From the NCBI RefSeq assembly GCF_004364245.1, contig NZ_SOAV01000010.1, positions 124,001 to 188,000 on the forward strand: a stretch of DNA of 64,000 nt, written 5' to 3'. Of the stretch, positions 50,301 through 58,816 are shown one piece after another. Source of the DNA: Streptomyces sp. BK208. GTDB lineage: Bacteria; Actinomycetota; Actinomycetes; Streptomycetales; Streptomycetaceae. The notes beneath the pieces were generated by a model. The model made no database searches, was not told the origin of the DNA, and worked only from the letters and a program-made list of their open reading frames with translations. The position numbers and the translations under genes are program-made. The first letter of the stretch is position 1. Every line of letters starts with the position of its first letter.

Positions 50301-50340
50301 TAGCGTCGATCACGCCAAAGATCAAACGTCATTGGCGTGA
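50301..50340 (+). promoter_or_regulatory. Promoter and operator-like inverted repeat upstream of scr2
   Basis: TAGCGT at 50301-50306 is a good -10 box. TCACGCCAA (50310-50318) and TTGGCGTGA (50332-50340) are perfect 9-base inverted repeats with a 13-base centre, placed over the expected transcription start of scr2. Confidence 0.75.
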
Positions 50341-50371
50341 ACCACACTCGCGACTCGCCATCGGAGCAGAC

Positions 50372-50563
50372 ATGGCAATTGTTCAGGGCGCCCAGGATTC
50401 GTGGACCAAGTCCTCCTACTCGGGGGGAAACGGCGCGTGCGTCGAGGTCAGGTCACCGCTCGTGGCGGCGCTCGCCGTCCGTGACTCCAAGGTGACCGCC
50501 GGCCCGGTCCTCGCCTTCCCCGCCGACGCGTGGAACGCCTTCGTGACCTCGGTCAAGGAGTAA
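50372..50563 (+). CDS. scr2: DUF397 small protein, Scr2-like
   Basis: A 63-residue DUF397 protein: WTKSSYSGGNGACVEVRSPL, then LAVRDSKVTAGPVLAFPADA and WNAFVTSVKE. GGAG lies about seven bases before the ATG, and the stop is TAA. It is the presumed partner of the XRE-DUF5753 protein encoded upstream, but has its own promoter region with an inverted repeat. Confidence 0.92.
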   Translation: MAIVQGAQDSWTKSSYSGGNGACVEVRSPLVAALAVRDSKVTAGPVLAFPADAWNAFVTSVKE

Positions 50564-50597
50564 CGCCACCACGCGTCACCCGCCCGTACCGCCGACG

Positions 50598-50640
50598 GAG
50601 CCCTCTCGACCAGTTCGCCGACCTTGCCGAGAGGGCCTCG
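50598..50640. terminator. Terminator between scr2 and a convergent gene
   Basis: GCCCTCTCG (50600-50608) and CGAGAGGGC (50628-50636) form a perfect 9-base-pair stem that can extend through GAG/CTC with a one-base bulge. It lies between convergent genes. Confidence 0.75.
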
Positions 50641-50665
50641 TCACCCCAACCCACCCGATCCGGCC

Positions 50666-50932
50666 TCACCTCACCGGGAAGGCCATGTCGCACACGGGGT
50701 CCTCGGCGCCGGCGGCGTCCCAGTCGGTGAAACACACCTCGCGGCACGACCCCGCCGCCGTCGGTCCCCGCACGGTGATCCACGTGATCCACTCCTCCAC
50801 CGCCTCGAAGGCGGCCAGGATCTGCGGGTACCGCACCCGGGCCTCGGTGATCCGGGTGCGGGCCGGCCGGCGCGGCAGGGCCACGAGCCGGGCGTCCTCG
50901 GCCTGGCCGGCGCGGTGCAACCGGTAGGTCAA
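50666..50932 (-). CDS. Small conserved protein coupled to glutathione peroxidase
   Basis: An 88-residue protein (ITEARVRYPQILAAFEAVEE, WITWITVRGPTAAG, ending DPVCDMAFPVR) with two cysteines in SCREVCFTDW. The likely start is a TTG at 50932 that overlaps the TGA of the peroxidase gene as TTGA, so translation would be coupled; TTG starts are rare. A later TTG at 50920 is the alternative. No function is known to me. Confidence 0.65.
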   Translation of the reverse strand: MTYRLHRAGQAEDARLVALPRRPARTRITEARVRYPQILAAFEAVEEWITWITVRGPTAAGSCREVCFTDWDAAGAEDPVCDMAFPVR

Positions 50933-51450
50933 CCGGCGAGGTGCGCCTCCACCGCCGCCACGACCTCCGCCGACTCCGGCTCGGTCTGCGGGGAGAACCG
51001 GGCGGCGACCTTGCCGTCCCGCCCGATCAGGAACTTCTCGAAGTTCCAGCGGATGTCCCCGCTGTGGCCCTCGGCGTCCGCGAAGCCGGTCAGCCGGTCG
51101 TACAGCGGATGCCGGCCCTCCCCGTTGACCTCGGCCTTCTCGGTCATCGGGAAGGTGACGCCGTACGTCGCCGAGCAGAACTCGGCGATCTCGTCGGCGC
51201 TGCCCGGCTCCTGGCCCATGAACTGGTTGCAGGGCACGCCCAGCACGGTGAACCCCTGCTCGGCGTACCGCTCCTGAAGCCGCTCCAGGCCGGAGTACTG
51301 CGGGGTGAGCCCGCACTTGGAGGCCACGTTGACCACCAGCACGACCCGGCCCGCGTACTGGGAGAGGTCCGCGGCCCCGCCCTGGAGGGCGCCGATCTCG
51401 ACGTCGAGGGGGAGGCTGTCGTCGTTCCGCGTGTTCGGTGAGCTCGTCAT
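50929..51450 (-). CDS. Glutathione/thioredoxin-type peroxidase (GPx family)
   Basis: A 173-residue thiol peroxidase that reduces hydroperoxides. The peroxidatic Cys is in VNVASKCGLTPQYSGLERLQ, the second motif is LGVPCNQFMGQEPG with the Gln and the possible resolving Cys, and the WNFEKFL motif gives the Trp and Asn of the tetrad. As actinobacteria lack glutathione, thioredoxin or mycothiol is the probable reductant. It overlaps the small downstream gene by four bases. Confidence 0.95.
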   Translation of the reverse strand: MTSSPNTRNDDSLPLDVEIGALQGGAADLSQYAGRVVLVVNVASKCGLTPQYSGLERLQERYAEQGFTVLGVPCNQFMGQEPGSADEIAEFCSATYGVTFPMTEKAEVNGEGRHPLYDRLTGFADAEGHSGDIRWNFEKFLIGRDGKVAARFSPQTEPESAEVVAAVEAHLAG

Positions 51451-51460
51451 GCACCGGATG

Positions 51461-52465
51461 CTAGTCCGGTCCGGTGCCTCCCCGGCTCCCCGCCTCCGTC
51501 AGCACCTCCCCGGCCGGCGTCCGCGAGTACAGCACCGAGCGGCCCGCGCGGCGCCGCTCCACCAGGCCCGCGTCGAGGAGCACCCGCAGATGCCGGCCGA
51601 CCGAGCCGAGGCCCTGCCCCGTCACGCCGACCAGCTGGCTGGTGCTCATGGGGGTGGCGAGCAGCGTCAGCACGGCCGCGCGGGCCGGTCCGAGCAGCGT
51701 GCCGAGGGCGGCGGGCACCCGCCGGGCCCCGTCGTCGGCGAGGGCGCCCGCGCACGGATAGACCACCGCGTACCGCTCGGGTTCCTCCCACGCGACCCAG
51801 CCCTGCCGCTGCGCGGTGACCGGGACGAGGACCAGCTCGGCACCGGCCAGCTCGCGCGGCGGGTACGGGTTGAGGTTGATCTGGAGCCGGTTGCCGCCCA
51901 GCCAGCGGGTGCCGGGCCGCAGCGCGTCGAGCACCGTCGCCCAGCCGCCCCGGCTCACCTGGGCGGTCCGCGCGACGACGTCCGCCTCCAGGACCCGGCG
52001 GCGCCGCTCCCAGTCCGGCCGTACCGCCCGCGCCCAGACCTCCTCCAGGAGCGCGGCGGCCCGCTCGGGCAGGTCGTCGCGGTCCAGGGCGGCCGGGAGC
52101 GGGCCCCCGCAGGAGACGGCGAGGTCGGCGCGGGCCCGGTCGGGCCGTGCCGACCGGATCCGCTCGACGCCCTCCTCGAAGGTGAGGCCCTCGGCCGGGG
52201 CGGGGGTGAGGAAGTCGGCGTTCCACCCCCGGCCGAGCCCCGCGCCGACCAGCAGCGCGGCCACCGGGTCGGCCGCCATGCGGCGCAGGTGGGCGGGCCG
52301 GTGGGTGTCGAGCCACGCCCTTTCGCCGGGGTGCCCGGCCGCCCCGGAGTGCAGCAGCTTCAGGCAGGCCAGCGTCTCGTCGAGCGGCGAGACGACGAAA
52401 CGGCTGCGGGCGAGCGTGTCGGCGTTGACCTCCCACCAGCCCATGCGGCCCCCTTCGGACCTCAC
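51461..52465 (-). CDS. ArsR-family regulator with long N-terminal domain
   Basis: A 334-residue regulator. The C-terminal ~80 residues are an ArsR winged helix (LLGPARAAVLTLLATPMSTS, QGLGSVGRHLRVLLDAGLVE, RRRAGRSVLYSRTPAGEVL), while residues 1-240 are a helical DUF5937-like domain of unknown function. AAGGGGG precedes the ATG. It is divergent from an MFS gene with a 58-base spacer and is its probable regulator. No cysteine metal site typical of ArsR is seen, so the signal is probably not arsenic. Confidence 0.92.
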   Translation of the reverse strand: MRSEGGRMGWWEVNADTLARSRFVVSPLDETLACLKLLHSGAAGHPGERAWLDTHRPAHLRRMAADPVAALLVGAGLGRGWNADFLTPAPAEGLTFEEGVERIRSARPDRARADLAVSCGGPLPAALDRDDLPERAAALLEEVWARAVRPDWERRRRVLEADVVARTAQVSRGGWATVLDALRPGTRWLGGNRLQINLNPYPPRELAGAELVLVPVTAQRQGWVAWEEPERYAVVYPCAGALADDGARRVPAALGTLLGPARAAVLTLLATPMSTSQLVGVTGQGLGSVGRHLRVLLDAGLVERRRAGRSVLYSRTPAGEVLTEAGSRGGTGPD

Positions 52466-52523
52466 CTTTCGCGTCCGTGCGAAACACTAACGGCCGGTCT
52501 CCCGCCCGCCCCACACTCCGGAC

Positions 52524-53741
52524 ATGCCAGACACGAGCCGCAGAAGCTACGCGAGCCTCTTCCGCACCCGGGAGTTCACCCCGCTCTTCCTCTCCACCGC
52601 CGCCAACGTCGCCGCCCAGACGGTGAGCGGCCTCGCCCTCGGCACCCTGGTCTTCCGGGCGACGAACTCGCCGCTGCTGTCCGCGGTCAGCATGTTCGGC
52701 CCGGCGCTCGCCCAGGTGGTGGGCGCCACGTTCTTCCTGTCCGCCGCCGACCGGCTGCCGCCGCGGGCGACGCTGGTGGGACTCTCGCTGGGCTTCGCCC
52801 TCACCACCGCGGCTCTCGCGCTGCCCGGCCTGCCGGTGTGGGGGATGCTCGCCGTCGTCCTCGTGAAGGGCCTGATCGCCTCTGTCGGCGGCGGGGTCCG
52901 CTGGGGACTGCTGACCGAGATCCTGACCAGGGACGGCTACCTGACGGGGCGTTCCCTCTTCAACATGATGCACGGCCTGCTGCAGATCGCCGGTTACGCG
53001 GTCGGCGGGGTCCTCGTGGTCCTGCTGTCACCGCGCCTGTGCCTGCTGCTCGCCGCCGGTCTGTACGCCACGGCCGCCTGTGTCGCCCTCCGGCTGAGCC
53101 GCCGCCCGCCGCGCACCGCGGGCCGCCCCTCCGTACGGGCCACCTGGCGGGCCAACGCCGTGCTGTTCTCCTCCCGCCCGCGCCGCCACCTGTACCTGGC
53201 GCTGTGGCTCCCCAACGGCCTCGTCGTGGGCTGCGAGTCGCTGTACGTCTCCTACGATCCCCGCGCAGCGGGCACGCTGTTCGCCTGTGCCGCGCTCGGC
53301 ATGCTCGCCGGGGACGTGACGGTCGGCCGGCTGCTCCCGGCCGGGACCCGTCCGCGTCTCGGCGTGCCGCTCCTGGTGCTGCTGGCCACGCCGTACCTGG
53401 TCCTCGTCCTGCGCCCGCCGCTGCCGCTGACGGCGGTACTGGTGGCCGTGGCCTCGGTGGGTTTCGGGGCGACCCTGGTGCAGCAGGAGCGCCTGATCGC
53501 CCTGACCCCGGACGAGCTGTCCGGGCACGCCCTGGGACTGCACTCCTCCGGGATGCTCACCCTGCAGGGCGTCGCGGCGACCCTGGCGGGCACGGTGGCC
53601 CAGTTCACCTCACCCGCGACGGCCATGACCGTGATGGCGCTCGCCTCGCTCACGGTCACGCTGACGCTGACCGCGGTGAGCCGGCGGGACGCGGCCGACG
53701 GCGGCCTGCTGCCGACGCGGGCGGCGGTGCGGTCCGCGTGA
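52524..53741 (+). CDS. MFS transporter
   Basis: A 405-residue transporter with 10-12 spans (LFLSTAANVAAQTVSGLALG, LLVLLATPYLVLVLRPPLPL) of the MFS drug-exporter kind. It is divergent from the ArsR-type gene, which likely represses it. CACACT lies six bases before the ATG and could be a weak leaderless -10 box. Substrate unknown. Confidence 0.9.
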   Translation: MPDTSRRSYASLFRTREFTPLFLSTAANVAAQTVSGLALGTLVFRATNSPLLSAVSMFGPALAQVVGATFFLSAADRLPPRATLVGLSLGFALTTAALALPGLPVWGMLAVVLVKGLIASVGGGVRWGLLTEILTRDGYLTGRSLFNMMHGLLQIAGYAVGGVLVVLLSPRLCLLLAAGLYATAACVALRLSRRPPRTAGRPSVRATWRANAVLFSSRPRRHLYLALWLPNGLVVGCESLYVSYDPRAAGTLFACAALGMLAGDVTVGRLLPAGTRPRLGVPLLVLLATPYLVLVLRPPLPLTAVLVAVASVGFGATLVQQERLIALTPDELSGHALGLHSSGMLTLQGVAATLAGTVAQFTSPATAMTVMALASLTVTLTLTAVSRRDAADGGLLPTRAAVRSA

Positions 53742-53749
53742 CGTGACGC

Positions 53750-53782
53750 GGGGCGCCCGGCCGGGGGAGGGCGCGGCGCCCC
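53750..53782. terminator. Terminator after the MFS gene
   Basis: GGGGCGCC (53750-53757) pairs with GGCGCCCC (53775-53782) around a 17-base loop, just after the MFS stop. Confidence 0.65.
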
Positions 53783-53836
53783 GTACCGGACCGGACGCGC
53801 GGGTCGCCGGCCGCCCGGTACCGGGCCGGGGACCGG

Positions 53837-54736
53837 TCAGGACCGGACCTCGATCCTGGCCAGGGAGCCGGTCTCCAGCGCGCACCACAGGGCGCCGTCG
53901 TGCACGGCGATGCCGTGCGGTTCGCTGTCGGGGCGGGAGAGCGCGTACGCGGTCACGTCACCGTCGACGGTGATCCGGCCCACCCGGCCGCTGCCCCACT
54001 CGGTGAACCACAGCGCGCCGTCCGGCCCCGCCGTCACCGCATGCGGCCTGGCCGCCGGGTCGGACAGCGGGTACTCGGTGATGTCGCCGCCGACGGTGAT
54101 CCGCCCGATACGCCCGGCCCCGATCTCGGTGAACCACAGGGCACCGTCCGGCCCGGCGGCGATACCGACCGGCGCGGCGCCCTCCGCCGGCAGCGGGTAC
54201 GCGGTGCCGTGGCCGTCGGTGGTCAGCCGTCCGACGGCGTCGCCCTGGTTGAGCGTGCACCACAGGGCGCCGTCCGGCCCGGTCGTCAGGGCGGACGGGA
54301 AGGCGCCGGGCGCCGGGTACTCGGTGACCTCGCCGTCCATGGTGACGCGGCCGATGCGGTCGGCGGCGGAGAGCGTGAACCACACGGCACCGTCCGGTCC
54401 CGCGGTGATCCCGAACGGCCCGCCCCCGGGGGTGAGCGGAGCGAAGGACGCGTAGTCGCCCCCGGGCGTGATCCGGCCGATGCGGTGGGTCCGGTACTCG
54501 GTGAACCACAGGGCACCGTCCGGCCCCGGCACGATCACGGTCGGGCCCTCGCCGACCGGATGCACGGTCACCCGCCCGTCGTCCGGGTCCCGGCGGGCGA
54601 CCGCACCCCGGTGGACGAGGGTGAACCACAGGGCGCCGTCGGGTCCCTCGGCGAGCGCGTACGGACCGGCGTCCGCGTCGCTCACCGTGAACTCCTCTAC
54701 GGAGCCGGTGCCTTGCTTCTCGCTGAACGTGTTCAC
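53837..54736 (-). CDS. Virginiamycin B lyase (Vgb)-like beta-propeller
   Basis: A 299-residue seven-bladed beta-propeller with the blade motif GPDGALWFTE repeated six times and a last blade HDGALWCALE. Vgb linearises streptogramin B antibiotics; related propellers have other roles. The terminal region SEPHGIAVHDGALWCALETG contains an H and an E similar to the Vgb active site, but the last catalytic His is not evident, so lyase activity is uncertain. TAGCGT lies seven bases before a GTG at 54736, giving a probable leaderless mRNA. Confidence 0.88.
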   Translation of the reverse strand: MNTFSEKQGTGSVEEFTVSDADAGPYALAEGPDGALWFTLVHRGAVARRDPDDGRVTVHPVGEGPTVIVPGPDGALWFTEYRTHRIGRITPGGDYASFAPLTPGGGPFGITAGPDGAVWFTLSAADRIGRVTMDGEVTEYPAPGAFPSALTTGPDGALWCTLNQGDAVGRLTTDGHGTAYPLPAEGAAPVGIAAGPDGALWFTEIGAGRIGRITVGGDITEYPLSDPAARPHAVTAGPDGALWFTEWGSGRVGRITVDGDVTAYALSRPDSEPHGIAVHDGALWCALETGSLARIEVRS

Positions 54737-54743
54737 CGACGCC

Positions 54744-54749
54744 ACGCTA
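54744..54749 (-). promoter_or_regulatory. -10 hexamer TAGCGT for the leaderless Vgb-like gene
   Basis: On the minus strand TAGCGT is followed by seven bases and then the GTG at 54736. Confidence 0.6.
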
Positions 54750-54869
54750 GGGGGAGCCGATGCCGCCCGCCAACGCATTTGCCCGCGGCGTACGGGCGCC
54801 GTGCCCGGGGCGCCGTACGGGTCGCCGGTACGGCCCCGGCGTGCGGATGCGGGGGCGCCCGCGCGAGCG

Positions 54870-54875
54870 CAGACT
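54870..54875 (+). promoter_or_regulatory. -10-like hexamer CAGACT for a leaderless MFS gene
   Basis: CAGACT is followed by GACCTG and then the GTG at 54882. The match to TAnnnT is partial. Confidence 0.4.
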
Positions 54876-54881
54876 GACCTG

Positions 54882-56540
54882 GTGAGCGGACCCCACACCA
54901 AGCGGGACGAGACCGCGCCCGGTGCCGGTCGCCGCGCCCCCTCCCAGTCCCTGGCCCTCGCCGCCATGATGTTCGCGGTGGCGATGACGTTCATCGACCA
55001 GACGATCGTCTCGATCGCCGCTCCCGACATCGTCTCCGAACTGGGCCTGTCGGCCTCGGGCATGCAGTGGGTGGTCAACGCCTACCTGCTGTCCCTGGCC
55101 GCCTTCTTCGCCCTGGGCGGCCGCCTCGCGGACCTGTGGGGACCGCGCCGCGTGGTCGTCGTCGGCACCCTGGTCTTCGTCCTCTCCTCGGTCCTGTGCG
55201 GCTGCGTGCCCTCCGGCGACTACGCGCTGACCTGGCTCGTCGTCTTCCGCGCCGTCCAGGGCCTGGGCGCCGCACTGCTCTTCCCGGCCGCGCTCGCCGT
55301 GGTCGTCGCCGTGTTCCCCGTCGAGCGCCGGGGCCGCGCGCTCGCCCTCTTCTTCGGCCTCACCGGCGCCCTGACCGCCGTAGGGCCGCTGCTCGGCGGC
55401 TGGCTCACGTCCTGGACCTGGCGGGCGATCTTCTGGGTCAACGTCCCCGTGGCCGTCGCCGCGCTGGTCCTGACCGCGCTGGCCGGCATCCCCGACCGGC
55501 GGCGCGAGGAGTCACTGGACGTGAAGGGCGCCCTGCTGATCGTCGCCGGCATGGGCCTGAGCGTGCTCGGCTTCCAGCAGTCGGCGGCCTGGGGCTGGGA
55601 CAACGCGGCGACCTGGGTCTGCATCGCAGGCGGCCTCGCCGTCCTCTACGCCTTCTGCCGTTACGAACTGCGCACCCGCCACCCCCTGGTCAACCTCGCC
55701 GTCTTCCGCGACCGCGCCTTCACCGTGGACGCGCTGGTCCTCTTCTTCGCCATGCTGGCGTTCGTCCCGGTGTTCTTCTTCGCCTCGGTCTACGCCCAGG
55801 TCTCGCTCAGCGCCTCACCCAACCAGGCCGCCCTGTACCTGCTGTACTTCTTCGCCGGGTTCGCCCTCGCCTCCCAGTGGGGCGGCCGCATCCTCGACAA
55901 GCGGGGCGCCCGCCCGGCGATGCGGATCGGCTGCGCCCTCGGCGCCGTCGGCTTCGCCCTGTGGGCCGGCAAGCTGACCGACCTGTCCATGCACGACCAG
56001 TGGCCCTACGCCGCCCTCGCCGGCGCGGGCATCGGCTTCGTCCTCGCCCCCGCGTCGACGGACGCCGTCAACCGCTCGATCGACTCCTCGTACGGCGAGG
56101 TCACCGGCATCACCCAGACCGTCCGCAACTACGCCGCCAGCGTCGGCCTGGCCGTCTTCGGCACCCTGCTGACGCACTCCATGACCGACCGGGTCGAGGA
56201 GACCCTGAGCACCCGCGGGGTACCGCCGGACGCCCGGCACTCCATGGCCCGGGACGTCACGGAGGCGATCACCGGCAACGCGGACGCCCGCACCCCGACG
56301 GGCGACGGCCCGGCCCAGAGCGCCATGCGGGACGCGATGTCCGCCGTCCGCCTCGACTTCGCCGAGGCCAATCAGTACGTCTTCTACGGCATGGCCGTCG
56401 CCCTCGCCGTCGGCTACTTCTGCGCGCTGCGGCACCCGGGCGGCCGGGCGGCGGGCGTGGACGCGGCGCCGGGCGCGCCGGCTCCCCGCTCCTCCGCTCC
56501 TCGCGGCCCGGTCAGCGGCCCCGCCGGTGACGGGAGTTGA
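54882..56540 (+). CDS. MFS multidrug exporter (EmrB/QacA, DHA2 type)
   Basis: A 552-residue transporter with 14 predicted spans. The first span carries the DHA2 signature FAVAMTFIDQTIVSIAAPDI, followed by SASGMQWVVNAYLLSLAAFF and GGRLADLWGPRRVVVVG. A longer loop near the C-terminus (VEETLSTRGVPPDARHS) is typical. These proteins export drugs or dyes by proton antiport. It overlaps the convergent sigma-factor gene by 29 bases. Substrate unknown. Confidence 0.94.
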   Translation: MSGPHTKRDETAPGAGRRAPSQSLALAAMMFAVAMTFIDQTIVSIAAPDIVSELGLSASGMQWVVNAYLLSLAAFFALGGRLADLWGPRRVVVVGTLVFVLSSVLCGCVPSGDYALTWLVVFRAVQGLGAALLFPAALAVVVAVFPVERRGRALALFFGLTGALTAVGPLLGGWLTSWTWRAIFWVNVPVAVAALVLTALAGIPDRRREESLDVKGALLIVAGMGLSVLGFQQSAAWGWDNAATWVCIAGGLAVLYAFCRYELRTRHPLVNLAVFRDRAFTVDALVLFFAMLAFVPVFFFASVYAQVSLSASPNQAALYLLYFFAGFALASQWGGRILDKRGARPAMRIGCALGAVGFALWAGKLTDLSMHDQWPYAALAGAGIGFVLAPASTDAVNRSIDSSYGEVTGITQTVRNYAASVGLAVFGTLLTHSMTDRVEETLSTRGVPPDARHSMARDVTEAITGNADARTPTGDGPAQSAMRDAMSAVRLDFAEANQYVFYGMAVALAVGYFCALRHPGGRAAGVDAAPGAPAPRSSAPRGPVSGPAGDGS

Positions 56541-57663
56541 GCCGGGCGGCCTGACGCGTCAGGTGGTCGCGCTCGGCGAGCCCGGACGCCTTGTGCGCCG
56601 CCTCGGCGTACAGCCGCGCCGCCGTGTCCAGGTCGCCGTCGCGCTCGTGCAGGTACGCCGCCACCGCCGTGTACCGGGGCAGCGAGCCGTCCAGTGCGGC
56701 GAGCGCCGCAAGGCCCGCGCGCGGCCCGTCGGCCTCCCCGACGGCGACCGCACGGTTGAGCCGTACCACCGGGTTGTCGGTCAGCCGCGCCAGTTCGTCG
56801 TACCACTCCACGATCTGCACCCAGTCGGTCTCCCCGGCGGTGGGCGCGTCCGCGTGCAGCGCGGCGATCGCGGCCTGGGCCTGGAACTCGCCCAGCCGGT
56901 CCCGGGCGAGCGCCGTCTGGAGGATCCGCACCCCCTCGGCGATCGACGCGGTGTCCCACCGCCCGCGGTCCTGCTCGGCGAGCGGCACCAGGGAGCCGTC
57001 GGGCGCGGTCCGCGCGGCGCGCCGCGCGTGGTGGAGCAGCATCAGCGCCAGCAGCCCCGCCACCTCCGGATGGTCGACCGAGGCGGCGAGCTGCCGGGTG
57101 AGCCGGATGGCTTCGGCGGCGAGGTCGACGTCGCCGGAGTACCCCTCGTTGAAGACCAGGTAGAGCACGCGCAGGACGGTGGCGACGTCACCGGGCCGGT
57201 CGAACCGGACGCCGGAGACGGTGCGCTTGGCCCGGCTGATCCGCTGCGCCATGGTCGCCTCGGGCACCAGGTACGCCTGCGCGATCTGCCGGGTGGTCAG
57301 CCCGCCGACGGCGCGCAGGGTGAGCGCCACGGCCGAGGACGGCGTCAGCGAGGGATGCGCGCACAGGAAGTACAGCTGGAGGGTGTCGTCCACGTCCGGC
57401 GCGGGTCCGGGCGCCGGCTCCTCCTCGACGCGGTCCTCGCGCCGCCGGCGGGCGGTGTCGGCGCGGGTCGCGTCGAGGAACCGCCGCCAGGCCACGGTGA
57501 CCAGCCACCCCTTCGGGTCCCGCGGCGGGTCGTCCGGCCACCCGCGGACCGCCTCGACCAGCGCGTCCTGTACCGCGTCCTCGGCCGCCGCGAAGTCGGC
57601 TCCGCGGCGGACGAGGACGGTCAGCACGCCGGGCGTGAGGCTCCTGATCAGGGCCTCGTCCAT
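56512..57663 (-). CDS. ECF42-type sigma factor with C-terminal TPR domain
   Basis: A 383-residue sigma factor. Region 2 (EDAVQDALVEAVRGWPDDPP, WLVTVAWRRFLDATRAD) and region 4 (GGLTTRQIAQAYLVPEATMA, QRISRAKRTV) are followed by a ~200-residue helical TPR-like domain (VRLNRAVAVGEADGPRAGLA, YLHERDGDLDTAARLY). This is the ECF42 group, which has no classical anti-sigma factor and is controlled through the C-terminal domain; its gene typically neighbours DGPF/YCII genes, as here, seven bases away. ATG 57663 follows GGAGTGA. Confidence 0.95.
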   Translation of the reverse strand: MDEALIRSLTPGVLTVLVRRGADFAAAEDAVQDALVEAVRGWPDDPPRDPKGWLVTVAWRRFLDATRADTARRRREDRVEEEPAPGPAPDVDDTLQLYFLCAHPSLTPSSAVALTLRAVGGLTTRQIAQAYLVPEATMAQRISRAKRTVSGVRFDRPGDVATVLRVLYLVFNEGYSGDVDLAAEAIRLTRQLAASVDHPEVAGLLALMLLHHARRAARTAPDGSLVPLAEQDRGRWDTASIAEGVRILQTALARDRLGEFQAQAAIAALHADAPTAGETDWVQIVEWYDELARLTDNPVVRLNRAVAVGEADGPRAGLAALAALDGSLPRYTAVAAYLHERDGDLDTAARLYAEAAHKASGLAERDHLTRQAARLNSRHRRGR

Positions 57664-57670
57664 GGTCGGG

Positions 57671-58078
57671 TCACTCCGTGACGGTCGGCGGCTCGGCCAT
57701 GAACGGACGCAGCTCCAGCCACTCGTGGATCGGCCTGCCGCCCGCGCCCGGGGCGGCGGACAGCTCCCCGGCCAGCTCCACGGCGCGCTCGTAGCCGTCG
57801 ACGTCGATCACCATCCAGCCGGCGATGAGGTCCTTGGTCTCGGCGAACGGCCCGTCGGTGACCGGCGGCTTCCCCTCACCGTCGTACCGGACCCACGTCC
57901 CCTCGGGTGCGAGCGCCTGCCCGTCGACGAACTCCCCGGTCTTCTCGAGCCGGTCCGCGAAGTCCCGCATGTACTGGATGTGGGCCGAGATCTCCTCCGG
58001 CGTCCACTGGTCCATCGGTGCGCCGTTGACCGCTTCCGGGGCGCCTCGGTAGTGCTTGAGCAGCAGGTACTTGGCCAT
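57671..58078 (-). CDS. YCII/DGPF-domain protein, partner gene of ECF42
   Basis: A 135-residue YCII-fold protein with the family motif VTDGPFAETKDLIAGWMVID. Such DGPF proteins are the usual target genes of ECF42 sigma factors; their biochemical role is unknown. GAGGAGA precedes the ATG at 58078, and the sigma gene follows immediately, so the two form an operon. Confidence 0.94.
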   Translation of the reverse strand: MAKYLLLKHYRGAPEAVNGAPMDQWTPEEISAHIQYMRDFADRLEKTGEFVDGQALAPEGTWVRYDGEGKPPVTDGPFAETKDLIAGWMVIDVDGYERAVELAGELSAAPGAGGRPIHEWLELRPFMAEPPTVTE

Positions 58079-58201
58079 GGTGGTCGTCTCCTCGGTGCTG
58101 GTGCGGCCCATTGTGGCCGCCTTCACCTCTGGGACGGAGCCGGACGCGCGTTCTCGACACGGAGGGAGCCGCCGGCCGGAAGTTTTTTCCGGGAGCCCCT
58201 C

Positions 58202-58810
58202 TCAGCCCTTCTCGGGCGCCCGCCCCGCGACGTCTCGCAGCACCCCTTCGACGCCGTGCAGGAAGGTCTCGGAGACCAGCTCGGGATCGAAGAGGCACCC
58301 GGCCGCCATCGCACCGTCCCGGAGCATCACGAAGTGCCGCCCGGCGGCCTCGGCGGGCGTACCGGCCTCGCCGGCCCGGGTCAGCAACTCCGTGACGGTG
58401 TCGAGGAACCACTGCCGGTGGCCCAGTACGGCCCGGTGGACGGGATGGTCCGGGTCCGGGTACTCGGCCACGGCGTTCAGGAAGGCGCAGCCGCGGAAAC
58501 CGGGGGACCGGATCCCGTCGACGATGGACCGCGCCACGGCCCGGACCCGTCCCACGGCCGAGGCCGTACTGTCCGCGGCCGCCGCCACCTGCCCCCGGAT
58601 GCCCCGGTCGGCCTGGTCGAGGTAGGCGAGGATGAGGTCCTCCTTGCCCGCGAAGTGCCGGTACAGCGTGGCCCGGGTGACCTGCGCCTGTGCGGTGATC
58701 CGGTCGATGCCGACGGAGTGGATGCCCTCCGCGTAGAAGATCTCGGTGGCGGTGCCGAGCAGCCGGGCTCGCGCTTCGGAGGTGGTGCGGTTTTCCGCGC
58801 TCGGACTCAT
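58202..58810 (-). CDS. TetR-family regulator
   Basis: A 202-residue repressor with HTH ATEIFYAEGIHSVGIDRITA and QAQVTRATLYRHFAGKEDLI, and a C-terminal domain with SPGFRGCAFLNAVAEYPDPD, the TetR_C_33-like pattern. A TAGGCT hexamer six bases before the ATG suggests a leaderless mRNA. It is divergent from a membrane-protein gene, with two perfect operator copies in the 130-base spacer, so self-regulation and control of that gene are very likely. Confidence 0.95.
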   Translation of the reverse strand: MSPSAENRTTSEARARLLGTATEIFYAEGIHSVGIDRITAQAQVTRATLYRHFAGKEDLILAYLDQADRGIRGQVAAAADSTASAVGRVRAVARSIVDGIRSPGFRGCAFLNAVAEYPDPDHPVHRAVLGHRQWFLDTVTELLTRAGEAGTPAEAAGRHFVMLRDGAMAAGCLFDPELVSETFLHGVEGVLRDVAGRAPEKG

Positions 58811-58816
58811 GCGGAC

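Noticed and set aside
53837..54736. Confident virginiamycin resistance assignment
   Set aside because: The propeller fold is clear, but not all catalytic residues of Vgb can be identified, so only a Vgb-like label is justified.
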